A stretch of 38,904 bases of DNA. Source: Arthrobacter sp. (lineage in GTDB: Bacteria > Actinomycetota > Actinomycetes > Actinomycetales > Micrococcaceae). The notes under the pieces were generated by a model. The model had not been told where the DNA came from. It ran no database searches and saw only the letters and a program-made list of their open reading frames with translations. Both the position numbers and the translations under genes were made by a program. Position 1 is the first letter of the stretch; every line of letters begins with the position of its first letter. Where the stretch lies: positions 1 through 38,904 of the forward strand of contig JAPLAM010000009.1 in assembly GCA_026393275.1 (NCBI GenBank). The letters are read 5' to 3'. This document shows, piece after piece, positions 1-7,928 of this stretch.

Positions 1-469
1 CCGCGGCGAGTTCCTCATGCAGCGGCGGCAGCGGCTCACCGGTGAATCCGGTGCGCGGGAGCACGGTCCGTGCCAGGGAGAGCCGGCGGTGCGCCTCGGA
101 GGCGCTGATCTGCAGCCGGTCCTGCAGGAACTCCCCGGTGCTGCGGTAGCCGTCATCGCCGGACCGGACCCCGCCGATCGCGCCCGTACCGATCTCGCAG
201 GTCCCGGCGTCGTTAGCGGTTTCCTTGCGGGTGCGGTCCACGGCACCGGCGGCGACGACTTGCAGGAACTCCACGGCCCGGGCGGCCTCCTCGACGTCGC
301 CCGCGAAATCCGCCGCCTCGCCGAAGCCCAGCAGCGCCGCGTCCCGCGCCGCCGTCGCACTCAACTCCCGCAACTGACCCAAAATGCTGCCGAGTGACGG
401 GGCGGCGCCGCGCTCATCAACATCCGGCCGACCGACCGGACGAGAGACGAGAACTGCACCGATTCCCAT
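1..469 (-). CDS. DUF222 (13E12-type) protein, N-terminal part, cut by window edge
   Basis: The minus strand is open from an ATG at 469 to the left edge, giving 156 codons without a stop; the C terminus lies outside the window. The protein begins MGIGAVLVSR. It continues with an alpha-helical stretch rich in Ala, Glu and Arg, then a segment with TGEFLQDRLQISASEAHRRL. That pattern (a helix ending in a DRLxIS...EAxRRLxLA motif) is typical of the DUF222 domain that precedes an HNH nuclease domain in many Arthrobacter paralogues. The HNH part cannot be seen. A GGGAGA stretch about 9 bases upstream supports the start. Function in these paralogues is poorly known; an HNH endonuclease role is an inference from the family. 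The plus-strand open frame over the same bases is a GC-rich shadow. Confidence 0.72.
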   Translation of the reverse strand, partial: MGIGAVLVSRPVGRPDVDERGAAPSLGSILGQLRELSATAARDAALLGFGEAADFAGDVEEAARAVEFLQVVAAGAVDRTRKETANDAGTCEIGTGAIGGVRSGDDGYRSTGEFLQDRLQISASEAHRRLSLARTVLPRTGFTGEPLPPLHEELAA

Positions 470-716
470 GCACTAAGTCTCCCAAGGGGGTGTGACAATT
501 ATGGGTTCACAGGTTGCGGGTGGCCGTCGTGAGCGAACGGGTTCAGATGGCCCGAGTCCGTCGAGCAGACGCGCAGGCGAGCGGACGTGCGGAGGATCAG
601 CCCAGAGTCTGCCAGGCGCGGAAGTATCGTGGGACCCGGAATCGGATTTCGATCTCCTACCCGACATTCGGAGGCGAGCGTGAATTGCTGCGTGCGGCGA
701 TGCGGCGGCATGGCGC

Positions 717-1970
717 GTGAGTGACCCCCAGGCTCTTGCGCGCCGGCTGGGCACCTTTGATGCGTCTGTTATCGGTCTTGGATCGATGATCGGCGCCGGC
801 GTGTTCGCGGCCTTCACGCCGGCAGCGGCCGTGGCCGGCTCCGGTCTGCTGGTCGGACTGGTTGTTGCGGCCGTGGTGGCGTTCTGCAATGCCACCTCCT
901 CCGCCCAGCTCGCTGCCGTCTACCCGACCTCGGGCGGAACGTACGTCTACGGCCGGGAACGCCTGGGGCCGTGGGCCGGCTTCCTGGCCGGCTGGGGCTT
1001 CGTGATCGGTAAGACCGCCAGCGCCGCGGCCATGGCAATGACCTTCGCCGCCTACGCCGCCCCGGCGGGGTGGGAACGGCCCGTGGCCATCGCCGCCGTC
1101 GTCGTCCTCGCCGCCGTGAACTACCACGGCGTCACCCGGACAGCCCGGCTGACCCGCATCCTCGTGGTGCTGGTGTTGGCGGCCCTCGCGATGGCCGTTG
1201 CCGCCTGTTGGGGCGGTTCCGGCGCGGATCCGGACAGAATTCTCGGGGACGGGCTGTTGGCGCACGGCTGGTACGGGATTCTGCAGTCAGCCGGGCTGCT
1301 GTTCTTCGCCTTCGCCGGCTACGCCAGGATCGCGACAATGGGCGAAGAAGTCCGGAACCCCCGGCGGACCATTCCCCGCGCCATAGGCATTGCCCTGGGC
1401 ATCGCCATCGTCGTCTACGCCGTCATCGCCGTCACCCTGCTGGCGACTATCGGTCCCGCGGCCGTCGCAGCCAACCCCGCGCCGCTCGCCGCCGCCGTCG
1501 AATCCGGGACCATGCCGTGGGCTGGCCCCGTCGTCAGGGCCGGGGCTGCGGTCGCGGCACTGGGCGCGCTCCTGGCCCTCATCGCCGGACTCGGGCGGAC
1601 CAGCCTGGCGATGGCCCGCGAACACGATCTGCCGCACTGGCTCGCCGCAGTCCACCCCCGCTACAAGGTTCCGCATCGGGCCGAGGTCACCCTGGCAGTG
1701 GTGATCAGCGGGATCATCGCGGTCGCCGACCTGCGCGGCGCGATCGGCTTTTCCTCGTTCGGCGTGCTGATCTACTACCTGGTCGCCAACATCGCCGCCT
1801 TCACGCAGCCGGCCGCAGACCGCCGATACCCCAAGGCGCTCCAAGTCTTGGGCGCCGTGGCCTGCGTGGCCCTGGTCGCGACCCTGCCGCCCCTCTCGGT
1901 GGCCCTGGGAGTCCTCATGTTCGTGGCCGGGATAGTCCTACGCCTGGCCCGCCCGCGCAGGAAGTCCTGA
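717..1970 (+). CDS. APC-family amino acid permease
   Basis: This 417-residue membrane protein belongs to the amino acid-polyamine-organocation (APC) family, which imports amino acids or related amines by proton coupling. Residues 10-30 carry the family's TM1 unwound helix motif, GLGSMIGAGVF, which binds the substrate backbone. About 11-12 hydrophobic segments follow, and a conserved FFAFAGYARIATMGEEVRNP loop sits near residue 200, matching the TM6 region. Length is usual for the family. The start is a GTG at 717; an in-frame stop at 681-683 and the lack of an in-frame ATG limit the choices, and the ribosome site is weak. It stands alone between a divergent DUF222 gene and a convergent DUF2071 gene. 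The substrate cannot be told from sequence. Confidence 0.9.
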   Translation: MSDPQALARRLGTFDASVIGLGSMIGAGVFAAFTPAAAVAGSGLLVGLVVAAVVAFCNATSSAQLAAVYPTSGGTYVYGRERLGPWAGFLAGWGFVIGKTASAAAMAMTFAAYAAPAGWERPVAIAAVVVLAAVNYHGVTRTARLTRILVVLVLAALAMAVAACWGGSGADPDRILGDGLLAHGWYGILQSAGLLFFAFAGYARIATMGEEVRNPRRTIPRAIGIALGIAIVVYAVIAVTLLATIGPAAVAANPAPLAAAVESGTMPWAGPVVRAGAAVAALGALLALIAGLGRTSLAMAREHDLPHWLAAVHPRYKVPHRAEVTLAVVISGIIAVADLRGAIGFSSFGVLIYYLVANIAAFTQPAADRRYPKALQVLGAVACVALVATLPPLSVALGVLMFVAGIVLRLARPRRKS

Positions 1971-1974
1971 CCGG

Positions 1975-2007
1975 CGCACGACGGCGTCTCCCGCACGACG
2001 GCGTCTC
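1975..2007. repeat. Two direct copies of a 16-base unit
   Basis: CGCACGACGGCGTCTC occurs at 1975-1990 and again at 1992-2007, and a looser third copy (AACGACGGCGCCCC) follows near 2027. The block lies between the convergent permease and DUF2071 genes. The second copy can fold a short hairpin, CGGCGT/ACGCCG, at 1999-2015. It may act as a weak terminator; no U-run follows. Confidence 0.5.
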
Positions 2008-2054
2008 TTACGCCGCGGCGATCCCAAACGACGGCGCCCCACACCGTACGCCCG

Positions 2055-2825
2055 CTAGGACACGCTATTAAGCACCCGCGGCCGGCCAAACTGGGTCCGG
2101 ACCCCGGGGGAGAACAGCACCGATTCGGGCGCCCCGGAGACCGTGATGCCAACTGCCCCGACGAGCCGGTCATCCAACACGGTCAGCTCAGCCCGGAACA
2201 ACGGCCAGGGGATGTGGGTATTCGGAACGTAGAGCGTCTGCCCGCGGAAACGGGTATGCAAGCCGAACCGCGCTGTGAGGTGGACGGACAGCGGATCGGC
2301 GGCGCCGACGTCGTACTGCGGGATGACCGCGAAATCGCTCCGCGCACCGCCCCGAAACCGGCGCACCGAATATCCGGTAGCCGGACCCGCCGGGTTCGCC
2401 GTGTCGCCAGACAGATCTGCCGGACTTGCGGCCCGGAAGCTGCTCTGCGACCACACGTAGGGGATCCCCGCCGCACGGGCCGCCAGCACCACCGCCAGAC
2501 GGGACGCATCCAGGCTCAGGAAGACGACACCCCTGGTGCCGTCCGGCTCCCGGGAATAGAGCCGCACGTTGATCTCGTTGAAGCGGCCGAAGTAGGGAAT
2601 CCCCGGGCCCCTGCCCACACCGGCGCCCTGCATGCGGAAGCCGATGAGCCCCACCCAGGCCGACCCGTCGAACTCGTCCGGGACTACGCCGCCAGGCATG
2701 AACGCTGCCGCGACCGGCCGCGGAATGCGCCAGTGCAGGAACACTGCGTCCGTCCAGCGCTGGTCCATGATGACCGGCCGGGGCAACTCGGGCGCCAGAG
2801 GCCAGGGATCCGTTTCCATGGCCAC
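2055..2825 (-). CDS. DUF2071 (YqjF-like) family protein
   Basis: The 256-residue product matches the DUF2071/YqjF family: an early WRIPRPVAAAFMPGGVVPDEFDGSAWVG-like block (start near residue 32), then a core with GPGIPYFGRFNEINVRLY and GVVFLSLDAS motifs. These proteins resemble acetoacetate decarboxylase-like beta barrels, but their reaction is not established. No catalytic residue can be assigned with confidence. The start is a GTG at 2825, two bases beyond the stop of the upstream DUF1622 gene, so translation is probably coupled; an ATG at 2819 is an alternative that shortens the protein by two residues. The pair likely forms one transcript. It is a stand-alone protein of normal length. Confidence 0.82.
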   Translation of the reverse strand: MAMETDPWPLAPELPRPVIMDQRWTDAVFLHWRIPRPVAAAFMPGGVVPDEFDGSAWVGLIGFRMQGAGVGRGPGIPYFGRFNEINVRLYSREPDGTRGVVFLSLDASRLAVVLAARAAGIPYVWSQSSFRAASPADLSGDTANPAGPATGYSVRRFRGGARSDFAVIPQYDVGAADPLSVHLTARFGLHTRFRGQTLYVPNTHIPWPLFRAELTVLDDRLVGAVGITVSGAPESVLFSPGVRTQFGRPRVLNSVS

Positions 2826-2827
2826 GG

Positions 2828-3217
2828 TCAGCTCGCCGTCGCGGCCGCCTGGTCGCCCGCGGGTTGCTTCTGCCAGGGCCAGCGCCCGGTGATTTCCAGC
2901 TCGAGGGAGAAACTCAGGAAGGTCCGGATCAGCACGATGATGGCCAGCACGCCCACGCTCTCGAAGGTGGGGGTCACGGCCACGGTCCGGATGATGTCGG
3001 CCGCCACGAGGAACTCGAGGCCGAGCAGGATGGAGCGGCCCAGCAGCTGCCGGTAGGAGCGGTACACCGTGAGCGGTTCGGAACCGGCGGGCAGACGGCG
3101 GGGTTGGAAACCACGCAGGGCCAACGGCAGCGACACCAGGGCGCCGATCACCATCACAGCAACGCCGGCGAAATCCATGAAGCCGCCAACCGCCTCAATG
3201 ATGTGCTGAAAATCCAT
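2828..3217 (-). CDS. DUF1622 small membrane protein
   Basis: This 129-residue protein has three hydrophobic segments (about 15-35, 58-80 and 85-105) and a polar C-terminal tail. The YRSYRQLLGRSILLGLEFLVAADIIRT block followed by a TFLSFSLELEITGRWPW block is diagnostic of DUF1622, a small integral membrane family of unknown function. The start ATG at 3217 has GAGGGG about 4 bases upstream. It is the first gene of a two-gene unit with the DUF2071 gene, whose start lies two bases after this stop. What it does is not known. Confidence 0.85.
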   Translation of the reverse strand: MDFQHIIEAVGGFMDFAGVAVMVIGALVSLPLALRGFQPRRLPAGSEPLTVYRSYRQLLGRSILLGLEFLVAADIIRTVAVTPTFESVGVLAIIVLIRTFLSFSLELEITGRWPWQKQPAGDQAAATAS

Positions 3218-3280
3218 GCTGCCCCTCGAAAGTTGGGTGTGAAAGCTAGTGCTGCGCGGTCCCGGTCCTGTGCCGACGCG

Positions 3281-4195
3281 TCAGGGATGCCGCTCGCCGA
3301 CGCCGGCCAGCACGGCCCGGTAGCCCTCGCGGAAGCTCGGATACCGGAACTCGAAGCCGGTGCCCCGCAGCAGCGCGTTGCTGATGCGCTTGTTCCCGCC
3401 CCGGGACGGCTCGCCGCCCCCGGAGCCACCGAGGGTGCCGCCCCCGGAGCCCCCGCCAACCCCAGCGACGGACTCCGACGCCGGTTCGGGAAGCCCCAGC
3501 TCGGCGGCCAGGAACCGCAGCACCTCGCCGAGTTCGGCGGGTTCGTTGTCCACGCCCAGGCACACGGGCGCTGGCTCGGGATCCATGCTGCACAGGTGCA
3601 CGATGGCGGCAGCGGCGTCGTCGCGGTGTATCCGGTTGGTATAGCGGGGCTCCGCCGGGATCCTGGCGTTTCCGCCGCGCACCTGGTCGATCAACCGGGT
3701 ACGGCCCGGGCCGTAAATCCCGCCAAGCCGCAACACCACGGGCGAAATTCCGGTGCCGCGGAGCCGGGTGTGGAGCAGTTCCTCGGCCTCGCGGATGATG
3801 CGGCCGGAGAACCCGCCGGGATTCGGCGTCGTCGTTTCGTCCACCCAGCCGCCGTCGGCGTCGCCGTAGACCGCGGTGGAGGACACGAACAATACCCGGC
3901 GGACCGGGGCGCCGGAGGCCGCCACGGCGTCGAGCACATGCGTCAGCCCGTCCACATAGGCCGCCCGGTAGGCCTCCGCGGTGGGGGAGTCCGCCGCGAT
4001 TGCGACGACGACGGCGGTGGTGTCCGCCGGGACCGGCGGCAGTTCGCCGGTGGTCAGGTCCGCCGTGGCACCTTCGATGGCGGCCGGCAGCTTTTCCGGG
4101 GACCGCCGCCAGCCCACGACGTGATATCCGGCAGCGGCAAAGCGCAGTCCGGCCTCGGTGCCCAGGTCGCCGCAACCGGCCAGCAGTACAGTCAT
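3281..4195 (-). CDS. NAD(P)-dependent epimerase/dehydratase-family protein (YeeZ-like)
   Basis: A 304-residue Rossmann-fold protein of the extended short-chain dehydrogenase type. The N terminus MTVLLAGCGDLGTEAG holds a GxGxxG-like nucleotide site (GCGDLG). FVSSTAVYGD at about 108-117 gives the Ser/Tyr part of the family's central motif, and LRLGGIYGPGR follows near residue 158. The usual YxxxK motif is not clear (the equivalent segment reads SGRIIREAEELL), as in the YeeZ-like subgroup where Tyr is often lost. A Gly/Ser-rich insertion at about 246-270 is low-complexity and probably a disordered loop. The substrate is unknown. It lies 63 bases downstream of DUF1622 on the same strand and may be its own unit. 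Confidence 0.8.
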   Translation of the reverse strand: MTVLLAGCGDLGTEAGLRFAAAGYHVVGWRRSPEKLPAAIEGATADLTTGELPPVPADTTAVVVAIAADSPTAEAYRAAYVDGLTHVLDAVAASGAPVRRVLFVSSTAVYGDADGGWVDETTTPNPGGFSGRIIREAEELLHTRLRGTGISPVVLRLGGIYGPGRTRLIDQVRGGNARIPAEPRYTNRIHRDDAAAAIVHLCSMDPEPAPVCLGVDNEPAELGEVLRFLAAELGLPEPASESVAGVGGGSGGGTLGGSGGGEPSRGGNKRISNALLRGTGFEFRYPSFREGYRAVLAGVGERHP

Positions 4196-4247
4196 ACGGG
4201 CCAGTCTGCCAGCAAATGCGCGGCCGCGGCGTCAGCAGTGGAAGCCG

Positions 4248-5141
4248 CTACCGCGTCGGAACTGTCTGCACGACAGTAGGAGCGGGGCGGGGAACCGATG
4301 GGAGCGTCGGCCGATAACTGAAGGCGAAGTTGATCAGAATTGCCGCTCCGACGATCAAAAAAACGAACTGCAAACCCGCCCCCAAGCAGCTCGGTCGCTT
4401 TGATCGACCGCGGGGCTTGGGGCTTGTGCGTGCTTTAGGAGCCCGTACCGGGCGTGCGCGCCATTGCCGCAGGGACGTAGCGGCAGAGTCGGCCGGATTG
4501 AACTGTCCCCGCTCGAACGGTCGGGAACTGAACTCCGCCGTGGTGAGGAGCCGTGGACTGGTTGTTCCCCCCAACAGTTCCTGCAAGTAGGCGTGGATCG
4601 TGGGAACCACGGCCGGATCCAGGACGGCGGGCAGCGCGGTCACTGCTTGACCTAGGGTGTTCAGCCCCTCAATTCTTACGCCGCTGCTCGTTGTGCCGCG
4701 GAGCTGAGGCTGGCCAACCAGACAGATCCACCCTTGTACCAGACGCCGGTGGTCCGGCTCCAGAAACGCTGCCAGGGCGGCAGCCTGGTGCAGGACCCCG
4801 GACACCTCTTGTTCCCGTGAGTAGCCGTTCTGCCGGAGGTTGCCCTCCCAAAGCCGAACCTCGCCGCTCCAGTTCTTGGCGTCAACGATCAACACTCCGC
4901 CCGGGCCTACAAGCACGTGGTCGAGGTTGGCTTTGGGCCGTCCCGGCCAATGAACGTCGTGGAGCGCCAGCCAGCCGTAGGGCTCGAGCTCTTTCATTTT
5001 CTCGGCGACGAGGGCCTCGCCGGCCGCGCCTACGGACCAAGAATGGGCATTCCGCTCCGCCCGCTCCAACTCCCGGCGCAGCCGCGTGACGCGTTCTGCG
5101 GCCAGACGAGACTGTTCGGCGGCTCCGTCTCCTGCAGCCAT
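4248..5141 (-). CDS. NERD-domain (nuclease-related) protein with C-terminal membrane segment
   Basis: The product (297 residues from the ATG at 5141) has an N-terminal charged coiled-coil-like helix and then a NERD domain. The domain shows GAAGEALVAEKM, a conserved NLDHVLVGPGGVLIVDAKNW block and SGEVRLWEG. The spaced Asp and the DxK in this block match the metal-binding core of restriction-like nucleases. A basic Arg/Lys/Pro linker precedes one C-terminal transmembrane helix (GLQFVFLIVGAAILINFAF), so the NERD domain is probably membrane-anchored. NERD proteins are suspected nucleases; their role in this lineage is unknown. An upstream in-frame ATG at 5171 is possible, but GGGGGA just before 5141 favours the shorter form. 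Confidence 0.8.
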   Translation of the reverse strand: MAAGDGAAEQSRLAAERVTRLRRELERAERNAHSWSVGAAGEALVAEKMKELEPYGWLALHDVHWPGRPKANLDHVLVGPGGVLIVDAKNWSGEVRLWEGNLRQNGYSREQEVSGVLHQAAALAAFLEPDHRRLVQGWICLVGQPQLRGTTSSGVRIEGLNTLGQAVTALPAVLDPAVVPTIHAYLQELLGGTTSPRLLTTAEFSSRPFERGQFNPADSAATSLRQWRARPVRAPKARTSPKPRGRSKRPSCLGAGLQFVFLIVGAAILINFAFSYRPTLPSVPRPAPTVVQTVPTR

Positions 5142-5296
5142 GACTTCCCCCAAGTAGCTCTGGCGATGCACCCCCGCACCGGAGTGGTGCGGTGATGGCT
5201 GACACGATATGCCACTTGCGGGATATTTACCCAGTCAATTGCCGGGCGGCCCGTAATAACGCAGTCCAGGAGTAGCGCCGCGCAGGCGCAGTCCCC

Positions 5297-6202
5297 TTAC
5301 CGCGCAGCGATCGGGAAGAACACCCGCGGGTCCTGCAGCAGTGCCGGGTAGTCGAAGTCCCGGCGTGCCAGGATCTCGCTGACCTGGAAGTTGCGGGCGA
5401 AGTGGCCGTCCACCGTGACGGGACGGCCCTGGACCTCGCCGACCGCGAACGACTGGCCGCCGTCGAAGGGGATCGCCACGACGGACTTCCCGGGCAGCGT
5501 GGTGAACGCCTCTTCCTGCGCCAGGCGCTTGCGCGTGGGCTTCTTCACCAACGGCTTGGCGGGGCGCTTGCGGGCATTCTTGTCCGGCCGGCGGGACCCG
5601 TTGTCCACGTACACAAACTGGTACTCCTCGTTGGCAGCGCTGGCGGCCCTGTTGCCCCGCACCGGCGGCAGGCTGATGGTGTCCAGTTGCTGCGGGTCGG
5701 TGTCGCCCAGCGGCAGGCGGAGGACCCACATGCGGTCGCCGGCGGGATCTTCCGGCAGCAGTTCGTGCTTTGGTTCGGGCCACACATACTCAAGGTCCGG
5801 GTCCGTGCCGGGGAACACCGACTCATAGAACCGGTGGTCCTTCGCGAGCAGCCGGGAGCGGTGGCTGAGGTGGAAGTCCGGGTTTCCCAGCCAGTACGGC
5901 ATCGGGATTTTGGCGGCGTAGTCCGGGTGCGCGGCCTGTGGAGCGAATTCCATGATCTTGTCCCGGGTGTTGTCTTCGCCGCCGCGGGCGGTCCATTCGT
6001 CCACCACGGCGAGGCCGTACATGGTCAGCGCCGGGACATGGCCCATCCACATCCGGACGGCCGGGTGGGACTGCCAGCCGTACTCGGGGATCACCAGCGC
6101 GCGCAGCATTTGCAGCGCTTCGACGCGCTGCTTGCCGAGCCGCTCGCGGTCAAGGGCCGCGGCGCTCTGCCGGAAATCGGGGAAGGGGAGAAAAGTCTGC
6201 AT
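5297..6202 (-). CDS. MSMEG_6728-family protein with Pyr_excise domain
   Basis: The 301-residue product starts MQTFLPFPDFRQSAAALDRERLGKQRVEALQ, a stretch typical of the actinobacterial MSMEG_6728 family. Its first ~150 residues match the pyrimidine-dimer DNA glycosylase fold (Pyr_excise): the SHPAVRMWMGHVPALTMYG and HRSRLLAKDHRFY blocks are visible. The C-terminal half carries a basic stretch (about 195-225) and another domain ending with a repeat-free beta-rich region. The T4 endonuclease V family cuts DNA at cyclobutane dimers through its N-terminal residue. Whether this protein acts on DNA has not been shown as far as I know. Start ATG at 6202 has GGAG 4-5 bases upstream. Confidence 0.78.
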   Translation of the reverse strand: MQTFLPFPDFRQSAAALDRERLGKQRVEALQMLRALVIPEYGWQSHPAVRMWMGHVPALTMYGLAVVDEWTARGGEDNTRDKIMEFAPQAAHPDYAAKIPMPYWLGNPDFHLSHRSRLLAKDHRFYESVFPGTDPDLEYVWPEPKHELLPEDPAGDRMWVLRLPLGDTDPQQLDTISLPPVRGNRAASAANEEYQFVYVDNGSRRPDKNARKRPAKPLVKKPTRKRLAQEEAFTTLPGKSVVAIPFDGGQSFAVGEVQGRPVTVDGHFARNFQVSEILARRDFDYPALLQDPRVFFPIAAR

Positions 6203-6347
6203 CTCTCCAGTTTGGGGCCACCGGGCCGCAACGCCAATTGCTGGGGCCTGCGGGTGAGCGCGTTCACATCGCGAAATGCTACAGACAGTTCCCAGCTGCG
6301 GGATCTATCATTTACGGGAACCACCACTGCCGCCCGGAAGACCCGCC

Positions 6348-6920
6348 ATGACCCTTGAAGCAGCGGCGCCCTTTGCGCCTAAATACGGACAAATGCTCGG
6401 ACCGGAAGCCAACGGCATCCTGGTCCTCGAAGAATTCACCTTGGACCCTGCCGAGGCCCGCAAGGAGCAGAGCGGCTTCCGGACGGCCTTGGCCTCGATG
6501 GCCCTGACCATGCGGCGCCTGATGGCGTTGCGGCTCTTCATCGCCGTCGTCGCCATCGCCAACCTGCCGCTCTTCCTGCTCTCCAGCGGCTGGGAAATCT
6601 ACGTCGTCTCGCTGACGCTGGTGGTGGCGGTCCACGCGGCCGTGTCCTGGCTGAACCGGCATGAGCCCAAGTTGCGTCAGCGCCGGCTGCTCGAACTCCA
6701 CCTGCACCGGGAGCGCAGCGCCAACTACCGCAAGGTCCGCGACGCGGTGAAGTACGTGATCGACACCCCGGCCCGGATGAACGAACAGCTCTACCTGGAA
6801 CTGCTCGCCGCCAAGCGCGTCGCACTGAACCTCGCCCTGGGCACCGTGGCTCTGCTAGACACCAGCAACGACCTCGCCTGGAAGGTCCGCATCGTCCGCG
6901 AAATCCCGCGGACCGTCTGA
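6348..6920 (+). CDS. Small membrane protein of unknown function
   Basis: I do not recognise a named family. The 190-residue product has a polar N terminus, two adjacent hydrophobic helices (about 60-79 and 83-101), and a basic, helical C-terminal half (YRKVRDAVKYVIDTPARMNEQLYLELLAAKR). This hairpin layout suggests a membrane-anchored protein with most of its mass in the cytoplasm. The start was set at the ATG at 6348, which has GGAAG 7 bases upstream; an earlier in-frame ATG at 6276 lacks such a site. It is divergent from the Pyr_excise gene and convergent with the Rpf-like gene, with a strong terminator between. Confidence 0.62.
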   Translation: MTLEAAAPFAPKYGQMLGPEANGILVLEEFTLDPAEARKEQSGFRTALASMALTMRRLMALRLFIAVVAIANLPLFLLSSGWEIYVVSLTLVVAVHAAVSWLNRHEPKLRQRRLLELHLHRERSANYRKVRDAVKYVIDTPARMNEQLYLELLAAKRVALNLALGTVALLDTSNDLAWKVRIVREIPRTV

Positions 6921-6955
6921 CCACGGACTGCCTGAAGCCGGACTACCCAAAGATT

Positions 6956-7005
6956 AAACGACGACGCCGGAGCGACCCCCCAAGGGCGCCCCGGCGTCGT
7001 CGTTT
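6956..7005. terminator. Bidirectional hairpin terminator
   Basis: AAACGACGACGCCGG (6956-6970) pairs perfectly with CCGGCGTCGTCGTTT (6991-7005) around a 20-base loop. The ends give a T-run on either strand, so it can serve both the small membrane protein gene (+) and the Rpf/LysM gene (-). Confidence 0.85.
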
Positions 7006-7049
7006 AGACACACGCAACTAGTCACGCCGTGGCAGCGTAAGCGGACGGC

Positions 7050-7928
<879 letters not shown>
